64,000 bases of DNA from contig CAZRBV010000008.1 of assembly GCA_964598425.1 (NCBI GenBank), forward strand, positions 12,348 to 76,347, read 5' to 3'. Source of the stretch: UBA12567 sp964598425. GTDB taxonomy: Bacteria; Planctomycetota; Phycisphaerae; Phycisphaerales; SM1A02. Shown piece after piece: positions 50,992 through 57,907 of the stretch. The notes under the pieces are model-generated. The model worked only from the letters and a program-made list of their open reading frames with translations, did not search any database and was not told the origin of the DNA. Within the stretch, counting starts at the first letter, position 1. The number at the start of each line of letters is the position of its first letter. A program made the position numbers and the translations under genes.

Positions 50992-53616
50992 ATGCACACC
51001 ATCACACATTGTCTCGGTCTGTTGACGACGATTGCCGCTGCCGGGGCAGGGCTTGCGGCTGGAGGGAGTACGCCAGCCCTTCCAGGGCTCGGCATGTACA
51101 TCTGGTATGACCAGCCGGTGTGGTGCGCGCCTTCATGGGACGCCTCAAATGTCTGTCTGGACAATGGCATCTACACGTGGAATGCGAACTACATGTGCGA
51201 CACGTCGAAGGACGCGTACGTATCGGTGCAGGACATGTCGACGAACATGCTCCCGACAGCCGATGTGCCGCAGGCCGCGCAGGTGTTTGGTGGAACGGTC
51301 TACATGATCGCCGAGTCACTCACGACCGATGGATCCGACTATCAACCGTGGACGGACATCACCGCTGCGGATGTTCCAGCGTGTTACCAGGGACAGGCCG
51401 CCCCCGTGACAGCGGCGCGGCAGGACATCTATCACGCGCACGCCTCATTCATCGCAGACCTCAAGACTGGCTCGACTGATGGCCCAACCCATGTGCCGGT
51501 TGGCTTGATGCTCAGCAACGATCGAACCCTGCGCTGGGGGCGATGGCTGACTTCACATGTCGACGCGGATGGAACCCATTGGGGCGGCAAGACAACGCTT
51601 GGCGACAGTTCGTGCGGGAGCCTCGGGGCTGGCTGCGCGGGGAGTGCCCCGCCGCCGTGCGACTGCAGTGATGGCGGTGCGGGAAGCTGGAGCCTGTACT
51701 GGCCCGAGAATTCAACCTATTCGACCCTTGACGATTATCAGATGACCCTGAACTACGCCAATCGCGTAGTCGATTTCGTTGGCTTCTGCGCCGATGGCGT
51801 GAGCGCCGGAACATATGACTTCGGAGCAAATCCAGAGGTGGAGGTCTACCTGGATCTGGAGCTGTTTCAACTCAGCAAGGTCGCCCCAAGCGGCAACGCC
51901 AGCAATGGCTTTGGGTGCTACTACCCGGGAACCGAAAACATGCCCGACGAGTGCCGCAGCCACATCGCCGATCAAACCGGCCCCGATTGGGAGAAGAAGG
52001 TACTCACCTATTGGCAAGTCCCAGCAAACGTCGCGGACGCCTTCTGGCGCACGCTTCGCGATGTCCGGACCATCATCGATACTCACAATGCCACGGTGAG
52101 CGACAGCGACTGGCAGCAGGGCAAGGGGATTCGCCTCACGCTCAGCGTCTGGGCGCAGGAGGCGTACCGGTTCGTCAGCCCGAGGTTCGGTATTGAAGAC
52201 ACCATGACGAGCGGCGCGTCCTGGAACAGCAACGCAGACCAGAGTACGCCGGGTTACGGCATGTTCAATCAGCCCTTCGGCACGGCGAAGATGGACTACA
52301 ACGGCGATGGGATGGGCGAGCCATGGGAGTGCGACTGCTGCACGTTGGATGGATCGACCGGCGGGCCGGGCTATACCTCGACGGCTATTGATGACTTCAC
52401 AATCATCAACTGCGCCTACAAGTACGCCGACCGGGTCGTGTTTGGCACGTATCAATCCGTGGCGGCGGCCCTTGACCACGACAAGACGTCCTACGGGATC
52501 GCCAACATGTCCGTGGACTTTGTTGGCTCGAATGCGACGGCCGCGAAGCCGCTGAAGGAGTGGCGGCCGGGCGACGGCATCCCGATTGTTGGTCCTGCTG
52601 GTGGATCCGGGTATCAAGTGGACTTCACCACGGCTTATACAGTCGATGTCGCCGATCCCTATCGGTACACCGCGATCGGTGCATGGCCGCCCGGCGCTGC
52701 CGCCACCGACACACAGCCAGATTGGTCGACATTTACGGACTGCGCTGACTACTGGGGCAACTACGACACGAGCACCGTGCGTGACGGGGGCGTGAATATC
52801 CCAACAACCGGCTGGGTGCCATTTGCATCGCGGTTCCTTCGTGGGCTGCATCGCTGGACCGCCGCCAATTCTGATTCGCCGCGTACGCCCAAGGCGGTCT
52901 TTGCTCTGGAGATGACCGGGCTGGACACCTACAACGCGGGTTCCTCGACTGCCTGCAAACGCAATTCATACGGGAATCAGTGGGTGTGGGGCAACGACAG
53001 CGATCCATCGGCGCCGTGCGCGACGGGCGTTCTGACTGAGAATCTCTGCCAGTCGGATCGTGTGCTGTACGTCATCGGCAGCGATAGCGCCAGCGTCACG
53101 CCTACCGCAGACACGAGCCTGGTTGTCGGCAACGCGTGGGGGGTCAAGGCCGCGTGGCGGTTGTTCAACGATACCCCTGCGGCGGATGATGGAACCGGGA
53201 CAGCTGTGCTGGCTGATTACATGGCCGACACGCCGTGGGCCATGAACAACTACTTCTCCTATCACTGCCTGTTTTCACACGCTCCATTCGAAGGCACGTT
53301 CACCTCAACGGGCATGTGCAGTTCCACGCATGTTCCCAATACCCCGGGCTGGTGCAATGATCCGTGGGGTTCGTGTTATGGGGGCTGCGCGATTCCTGGT
53401 GCTCATGTGCGTCCGTCGCCGGTGGCATCATTCATGCGGCATGACGGCCTGCTGGGTGATGTCAACAATGACCGCGCAATTGACCTTGCAGACCTGCTGG
53501 CAATCGTGGAGTACTACGGAAGTGCCTGTACGGGGCCTTGCGCTGTGGACCATGATGGAGATGGCGCTGTGGGCATCAGCGACTTGCTTGGCGTGCTGAG
53601 CAACTGGTCAGAGTGA
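50992..53616 (+). CDS. Large exported protein with C-terminal dockerin-like repeats
   Basis: The 874-residue protein opens with a signal peptide (about residues 1-24) and then runs through a large Trp-, Asp- and Cys-rich region with no family that I recognise; repeated LxxYANRVVDFVG and CAYKYADRVVFGTY segments suggest an enzyme-like or barrel domain. The last 60 residues hold two Ca-binding F-hand-like loops: GDVNNDRAIDLADLLAIVEY and DHDGDGAVGISDLLGVLSNW. AAAGGAGG precedes the ATG. It is probably a secreted or surface protein. The PfkB kinase follows closely (overlapping if its GTG start is used). Confidence 0.7.
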   Translation: MHTITHCLGLLTTIAAAGAGLAAGGSTPALPGLGMYIWYDQPVWCAPSWDASNVCLDNGIYTWNANYMCDTSKDAYVSVQDMSTNMLPTADVPQAAQVFGGTVYMIAESLTTDGSDYQPWTDITAADVPACYQGQAAPVTAARQDIYHAHASFIADLKTGSTDGPTHVPVGLMLSNDRTLRWGRWLTSHVDADGTHWGGKTTLGDSSCGSLGAGCAGSAPPPCDCSDGGAGSWSLYWPENSTYSTLDDYQMTLNYANRVVDFVGFCADGVSAGTYDFGANPEVEVYLDLELFQLSKVAPSGNASNGFGCYYPGTENMPDECRSHIADQTGPDWEKKVLTYWQVPANVADAFWRTLRDVRTIIDTHNATVSDSDWQQGKGIRLTLSVWAQEAYRFVSPRFGIEDTMTSGASWNSNADQSTPGYGMFNQPFGTAKMDYNGDGMGEPWECDCCTLDGSTGGPGYTSTAIDDFTIINCAYKYADRVVFGTYQSVAAALDHDKTSYGIANMSVDFVGSNATAAKPLKEWRPGDGIPIVGPAGGSGYQVDFTTAYTVDVADPYRYTAIGAWPPGAAATDTQPDWSTFTDCADYWGNYDTSTVRDGGVNIPTTGWVPFASRFLRGLHRWTAANSDSPRTPKAVFALEMTGLDTYNAGSSTACKRNSYGNQWVWGNDSDPSAPCATGVLTENLCQSDRVLYVIGSDSASVTPTADTSLVVGNAWGVKAAWRLFNDTPAADDGTGTAVLADYMADTPWAMNNYFSYHCLFSHAPFEGTFTSTGMCSSTHVPNTPGWCNDPWGSCYGGCAIPGAHVRPSPVASFMRHDGLLGDVNNDRAIDLADLLAIVEYYGSACTGPCAVDHDGDGAVGISDLLGVLSNWSE

Positions 53617-53639
53617 CTGGTCCTGCTACAGTGCCCCAC

Positions 53640-54581
53640 ATGGCACTCATCGTCACCGGCACCATTGGGATTGACACAGTTCATACGCCGACCGGCTCGG
53701 CTGAAGGTGTTCTGGGCGGCTCGTGCGCCTACTTCGCCGCCGCTTCATCGCATTATGCGCCGACGCGGCTTGTCGGAGTGGTCGGGGATGACTGGCCCGA
53801 TGATCATCGCATGACACTCGACGCCTTTCCCGAGATCGATCTCGGGGGTCTTGAGGTACGCGAAGGCTCCACGACCTTCCGGTGGGGTGGTCGCTATTTC
53901 GACAATATGAACGACCGCGAGACGCTCTTTACGGAGCTTGGCGTGCTGGAAGAGCATCCGCCCGCCGTTCCGGACTCGTTTGCGGACAGCCAGTACGTCT
54001 TCCTGGCCAACACGCATCCCGCGGTGCAGCTCGGACTGCTGCAGCAATTGCCAGATCGCAAACTGGCCGTGGCCGACACGATGGATCTGTGGATCAATAT
54101 TGCGCACGATGACCTGCTTGAGCTGCTCAGCGCAGTCGACGGTGTCGTACTCAACGACAGCGAGGCAAGTCAGCTCACCGAGACGCGCAACGCCATCACC
54201 GCTGCGAGGCGCATTCTGGACATGGGCCCGTCCTTCGTGGTCGTCAAAAAGGGCGAGCATGGCTGTGTGCTGGTTCACCGCGACATGGATACGGCCGCTG
54301 TGCTGCCGGCGTATCCGATCGAAGCAGCTGGCGTCGTTGACCCCACAGGGGCCGGGGACTCATTCGCCGGTGGGATGATGGGCCATCTTGCGTCCATTGG
54401 CCGCATTGACGCCGAGGCTATTCAGGAGAGTCTGGCCTGGGGAACCGTCACGGCGTCATGCACGATTGGCGCCTTCGGGCTGGGGGGATTGCGGGATGTG
54501 TCCCGGTCCGGTCTGGATGAGCGGATGGCGCGTTTTCAGGCAGCGGCCTCGGTTGGCCCGCGCGACTCGACCATCGCCTGA
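53640..54581 (+). CDS. PfkB-family carbohydrate kinase
   Basis: A soluble 313-residue ribokinase-fold kinase. The N-terminal substrate region is IVTGTIGIDTVHTP and LGGSCAYFAAASSHY, the catalytic-base and anion-hole signature is VVDPTGAGDSFAGGMMGHLA near residue 233, and VLNDSEASQL is the ATP-side motif. The substrate could be a sugar or nucleoside; GGSCAYFAAA is atypical for fructose or ribose kinases. ATG 53640 is chosen; GTG 53613 overlapping the previous stop is an alternative. It abuts convergent murQ exactly. Confidence 0.88.
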   Translation: MALIVTGTIGIDTVHTPTGSAEGVLGGSCAYFAAASSHYAPTRLVGVVGDDWPDDHRMTLDAFPEIDLGGLEVREGSTTFRWGGRYFDNMNDRETLFTELGVLEEHPPAVPDSFADSQYVFLANTHPAVQLGLLQQLPDRKLAVADTMDLWINIAHDDLLELLSAVDGVVLNDSEASQLTETRNAITAARRILDMGPSFVVVKKGEHGCVLVHRDMDTAAVLPAYPIEAAGVVDPTGAGDSFAGGMMGHLASIGRIDAEAIQESLAWGTVTASCTIGAFGLGGLRDVSRSGLDERMARFQAAASVGPRDSTIA

Positions 54582-55493
54582 TCAGGCGAGTGCTTCGCGC
54601 AGGAGCCCGCCACACGAATCGAGATGTCGACCCGCAGCGTCCGGTGTGAGCCCGCGCGAGACGGCAACAATGGCAGTCTTGACGTGGCCATCGCAGGCAT
54701 CGATCCAGCCCGCCGCCTCCTCGCGATCCATGTGAGGTGCGTACACCCTCAAGATCCGAATGGCGCGGTCGAGGAGTTTGTCGTTGGTCGCCCGCAGGTC
54801 CACCATGAGATCGCCGTGTACAGCACCCAGCCGTACAAAGACCGAGGTCGACAGCGCGTTGAGCGCGGCTTTGGTGGCAGTTCCCGCCTTGAGCCGGGTT
54901 GATCCCGCGAGCAATTCAGGGCCGGTATCGAGAATGATCAGGCGATCGCAACCGGGCGGCTTCTCGCGGCGGGTGCAGCTGATCATCGCGGTGGCTGCCC
55001 CGCGACGGCTTGCCGCTTCAATGCCCCCGAGAACCCACGGTGTTGTGCCGCCAGCTGCAATGCCGACGACTGTGTCGCCTCCGCCGACACTGGCTGCGTC
55101 AAGGTCGGCTTCAGCGCCTGCGGGCTCATCCTCGCGGGCTTCGCTCGATTGGCGGAGTGCGGCATCCCCGCCTGCAATGATTCCGATGACCTGCTCTGTA
55201 CGTGCTCCAAATGTCGGCGGGCACTCGGACGCATCAAGGACGCCGAGCCGCCCACTGGTGCCAGCGCCGAGATAGAGCAGTCGCCCTCCGCCTTGCATTC
55301 GGCGGGCGACTTCATCGGCGAGTTCGGCGATATCGCCAGCGACCGATTCAACGGCGCGAATTGCGACGATCTGATCGTCCGCAATGAGGCGAACGAGGTC
55401 GCTTGAACTGAGCAGGTCAAGGGCCTCGAGCGCGTCCTCATGTCGCTGCTCCGTCGAGATGTGTCCGCGATCAGGCGGGAGGGGGCGAGGCAT
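54582..55493 (-). CDS. murQ: N-acetylmuramic acid 6-phosphate etherase
   Basis: MurQ splits MurNAc-6-phosphate into GlcNAc-6-phosphate and lactate in cell-wall recycling. The SIS domain shows YLGAGTSGRLGVLDASECPPTFG near residue 70 (with the catalytic Glu), GIAAGGTTPWVLGG and the later KAGTATKAALNALST. Length from ATG 55493 is 303 residues, as in the family; the frame extends upstream through the non-coding hairpin. With murE, murF and mraY it shows a peptidoglycan economy in this cell. The gene runs on the same strand as the HU gene upstream. Confidence 0.95.
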   Translation of the reverse strand: MPRPLPPDRGHISTEQRHEDALEALDLLSSSDLVRLIADDQIVAIRAVESVAGDIAELADEVARRMQGGGRLLYLGAGTSGRLGVLDASECPPTFGARTEQVIGIIAGGDAALRQSSEAREDEPAGAEADLDAASVGGGDTVVGIAAGGTTPWVLGGIEAASRRGAATAMISCTRREKPPGCDRLIILDTGPELLAGSTRLKAGTATKAALNALSTSVFVRLGAVHGDLMVDLRATNDKLLDRAIRILRVYAPHMDREEAAGWIDACDGHVKTAIVAVSRGLTPDAAGRHLDSCGGLLREALA

Positions 55494-55518
55494 CGTTGGC
55501 AAGGGTACCGAGCGCACG

Positions 55519-55552
55519 ACAGGACCGCCGGGCATGCAGCCGGCGGTCCTGT
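55519..55552. terminator. Hairpin between HU and murQ genes
   Basis: A perfect 13-bp stem (55519-55531 with 55540-55552) encloses an eight-base loop. It sits 33 bases after the HU stop on the minus strand, where a terminator for HU would be expected, but no T-run follows on either strand. It may be a hairpin terminator without U-tract or an RNA-stabilising end. Confidence 0.5.
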
Positions 55553-55585
55553 GCGAAATCTCTGAACTGAAGCTCAGTCTGAAGT

Positions 55586-55951
55586 TCAGACCATTTCCTT
55601 GAGATTCTTGAGCGCCGTGAACTTGACGACGTTCTTGGCGGGCTTGGCTGCGAACCACTGCTCTTCACCTGTGAAGGGGTTCTTGCCGAAGCGACGCTTG
55701 GTCGCGGGCTTGCGGTGCTTGCGAATCTTCATGAGGCCTGGAACCGTGAAGGTGCCGGGGCCGCGTCTGCCGAGGTCCTTCTTGACCATGCCAGCCATGG
55801 CATCGAAGACACAGGCGACTTCCTTGCGAGTCAGGCCGGTGGAGTCGGCGATCTCGCCATAGATCTGAGTCTTGGTGCGGGGCTTGACCTCAGCGGTGGC
55901 CTTGGCCTTCTTGCGAGTGGTCTTCTTGCGTGTCGTTTTCTTCTTTGCCAT
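55586..55951 (-). CDS. HU-family DNA-binding protein with Lys/Arg-rich N-terminal tail
   Basis: The C-terminal 95 residues are an HU/IHF domain: QIYGEIADSTGLTRKEVACVFDAMAGMV, the DNA-arm region PGTFTVPGLMKIRKHRKPATK and the GKNPFTGEEQWF signature. The first 25 residues (MAKKKTTRKKTTRKKAKATA and following) are a repeated KKTTRKK-type tail like that of bacterial histone-H1-like proteins. At 121 residues it is about 30 longer than HU. It is a nucleoid protein. AAGGA precedes the ATG at about nine bases. The leader contains two palindromes. Confidence 0.93.
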   Translation of the reverse strand: MAKKKTTRKKTTRKKAKATAEVKPRTKTQIYGEIADSTGLTRKEVACVFDAMAGMVKKDLGRRGPGTFTVPGLMKIRKHRKPATKRRFGKNPFTGEEQWFAAKPAKNVVKFTALKNLKEMV

Positions 55952-56246
55952 GTGCAGGAGTCCTTTCTGCTCTCGAATGATCTAAGGTCAGCTCCGCTGA
56001 CCTGCGGGATAGTGAAACATCCGAGTCACATGCTCGAATCGAGCGGGAATGTACTCCTGCCCGAACCAGCCAACAAGTCGGATTCCACTGTATTTTCAGT
56101 GTTTTTTGCATCCCGAAAAAGTGTTCAACCTTTGGGACAAGTCCTTTTTGCCCCTTGTTATGGCAGAATGCCGCCGGTAGCGGTCTTCCCTGCAACGGCA
56201 TGGGAGGCTGTGTGTGCGGTCTCAGGATTGCAAAAAACCGCTTGTT
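55952..56246 (-). promoter_or_regulatory. HU gene leader and upstream region with palindromes
   Basis: No gene is seen in these 295 bases. An 8-bp inverted repeat with a three-base centre (AGGTCAGC-TCC-GCTGACCT) lies at 55985-56003, and a 13-base palindrome (GCTCGA-A-TCGAGC) at 56032-56044. Further up, 56086-56160 is the most AT-rich part, with TTGAAC on the minus strand as a weak -35 candidate. The palindromes may be operator sites or RNA hairpins in the HU leader. Confidence 0.4.
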
Positions 56247-57542
56247 TCAGGCGAGATTCGTGAATGCATGCCAGACGTCATCAATCCATGCTTGAGCCGT
56301 GACATCATCCATGAGAGGTTCTGTCCACGTGAAGTTGACGCGAAGAATGCCTTTGTGCATGAGGATTGGGACAAGAATCGGAAAGCCGCCAAAGTGCACG
56401 GCCGCGGTCATATCGATGCGATCTGTGGTGAGCGGCTGGTGATCTCCCGTGAACGGAAGCCGCCCGACGTTCGTTGGGCAGAATCCGTGCCTGTACTGGC
56501 CTTCGAAATCAAGCCATGCCTCAACCGAGGCCGAGACGTCTTCGGGAAGGAAGTTGTGCGGTGGGGCGGCATCGGGCTTCAGCGCCAGCTCAAGTTCGCT
56601 TCGAAACCTGGCGGCAAGCTCCCACGGATCGTCGTCGTGGTGCACGCCAGGGAGGAAGACTCTCGCGCAGTAGGCGGCCATCTGCAGATCGTTTCGAGCC
56701 GGTGCGTCGGCATACAACGGCCGCATGTCCATCGGAATCATGGTGTCGGTGTCAACGACGCCTCCCGCGTGCCGCGCGTGCACGAGCGCGAGAGCTGCAG
56801 CAAAGCCGCCCAGCACGGTCGTGCCATGGTCGTGGCATGTCTGGTGGATGGCTTCAGCGTGATCGGCCGCGAGCATTCGAAACGCCACACGGCTCCGCCG
56901 CTGGTCAAGTGCTGCTTCGTGATCGAGCGGCCAGGGAGTGATGGGGGGAGCGTCCTCAGCCGCCTGCATTGCGGCGAGCCATGCCTCGCGGTCGATCGGC
57001 GTTGCGAGTCGCTGTTCTGCAGGCGGCGCTACTGATATAAACTCCTGCGGCGGTTCTTCTCCTCGCAGCAGTGTGGCCGCCAACTCGATGAACTGGTCGA
57101 GCATGCCGGACATGGAGCGGCCGTCTGCGACGGCATGGTGCACCTTGAAGAAGACGCGCCAGCGATCGCCAGACTGATTTGGTACGAAGCGAGCTTCCCA
57201 GAGCCGCCTGCGGTCCGGTAACTCTTCGTGCAGCATCTGCTCCCAGATCGCGATCAGGTCCCGTTCGGTTTCAGCATGCTGCATGGACAGCAGCACATCA
57301 TCAAACCTGACGTCCCGAATGAATGCTGGCACGGGATCGCCTTCACTGAGGCGGCACTGCAGGATTTCGTGACGCTCAAAGAGCAGCCTGGCTGCTTCAC
57401 GAAAGGCATGTTCATCGAGCGGCCCACGCCCCTCGCCAAGTATGACCATGGTGCTGGCACCGAGGCATCGGCGGGCGTTGATCGCGGTTGTTGCCTCCCA
57501 AAACCCCAGCGGCCGAATGAAATCGGTTGAAACAGCAGTCAT
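56247..57542 (-). CDS. HXXXD-type acyltransferase / condensation-domain-like protein
   Basis: The 431-residue protein has the acyltransferase active-site motif KVHHAVADGRSM near residue 135 (HHxxxDG) and a second conserved region with NVGRLPF and VHFGGFPILVP near 375-395. This fold covers NRPS condensation domains, PapA-type and wax-ester-type acyltransferases and alcohol acetyltransferases. It is a single free-standing domain with no carrier protein nearby, so a lipid or alcohol acyltransferase role is more likely than peptide synthesis. ATG 57542 is chosen because GAGGAGG lies six bases upstream. Confidence 0.8.
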   Translation of the reverse strand: MTAVSTDFIRPLGFWEATTAINARRCLGASTMVILGEGRGPLDEHAFREAARLLFERHEILQCRLSEGDPVPAFIRDVRFDDVLLSMQHAETERDLIAIWEQMLHEELPDRRRLWEARFVPNQSGDRWRVFFKVHHAVADGRSMSGMLDQFIELAATLLRGEEPPQEFISVAPPAEQRLATPIDREAWLAAMQAAEDAPPITPWPLDHEAALDQRRSRVAFRMLAADHAEAIHQTCHDHGTTVLGGFAAALALVHARHAGGVVDTDTMIPMDMRPLYADAPARNDLQMAAYCARVFLPGVHHDDDPWELAARFRSELELALKPDAAPPHNFLPEDVSASVEAWLDFEGQYRHGFCPTNVGRLPFTGDHQPLTTDRIDMTAAVHFGGFPILVPILMHKGILRVNFTWTEPLMDDVTAQAWIDDVWHAFTNLA

Positions 57543-57666
57543 CTGGCGCCCTCCTCTGTGGCGGCGAGGGTAGCAGCCCGCGCAACCCGCGCAGACCAGG
57601 GGCCTGGCTGCCACCGATTTGCAATCTTTGGGTGGCCGGGCCGATTCTGTGGGGCATGATGAGAAC

Positions 57667-57759
57667 ATGCCCCCAGGACTCCCATTCATCGCAGTCGGAC
57701 TCGTGCTGCTGGCCATCGGCCTTGTGGCAACGTTCCTGGAGTCGGCTGGGGGGGACTGA
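57667..57759 (+). CDS. Possible 30-residue single-helix membrane peptide
   Basis: ATG 57667 to TGA 57757 encodes MPPGLPFIAVGLVLLAIGLV followed by ten residues (ATFLESAGGD). It has one clear hydrophobic helix of about 18 residues and a short polar end. No good ribosome binding site is seen. Tiny membrane proteins of this form exist in bacteria, but a chance frame in GC-rich DNA is equally possible. Confidence 0.25.
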   Translation: MPPGLPFIAVGLVLLAIGLVATFLESAGGD

Positions 57760-57804
57760 ATGCCCCATCCGGGTTACCAAGGCCCCCCAAGCTCCCCATC
57801 TTGC

Positions 57805-57847
57805 CGTCGCCTCTTGAAAAAGGCGACGTAAGTCCCTTGCGGGTCGC
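57805..57847 (+). promoter_or_regulatory. Leader with two mutually exclusive hairpins before the sulfatase-like gene
   Basis: CGTCGCCT (57805-57812) pairs perfectly with AGGCGACG (57821-57828) across an eight-base loop. The middle of the second arm (GCGAC, 57823-57827) can instead pair with GTCGC at 57843-57847. The two pairings exclude each other, as in attenuators or riboswitches. The start codon lies 60 bases further. No known riboswitch class is recognised. Confidence 0.3.
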
Positions 57848-57907
57848 ATGTTGCAAATCGGATACTAGGCCGTCACCTCGCGGCTGTGGGGTGGGGGAGA
57901 ATGCATC

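Larger units (their letters stand above)
57543..57907. other. 365-base intergenic region
   Basis: The region between the divergent acyltransferase and sulfatase-like genes holds both promoters, a possible 30-codon frame at 57667-57759 and a hairpin at 57805-57828 (both listed separately). No tRNA, repeat or transposon trace is seen in it. Confidence 0.5.

Noticed and set aside
56247..57542. NRPS module
   Set aside because: The HHxxxDG motif is present, but there is no adenylation or carrier domain in or near the gene; a free-standing acyltransferase is more likely.
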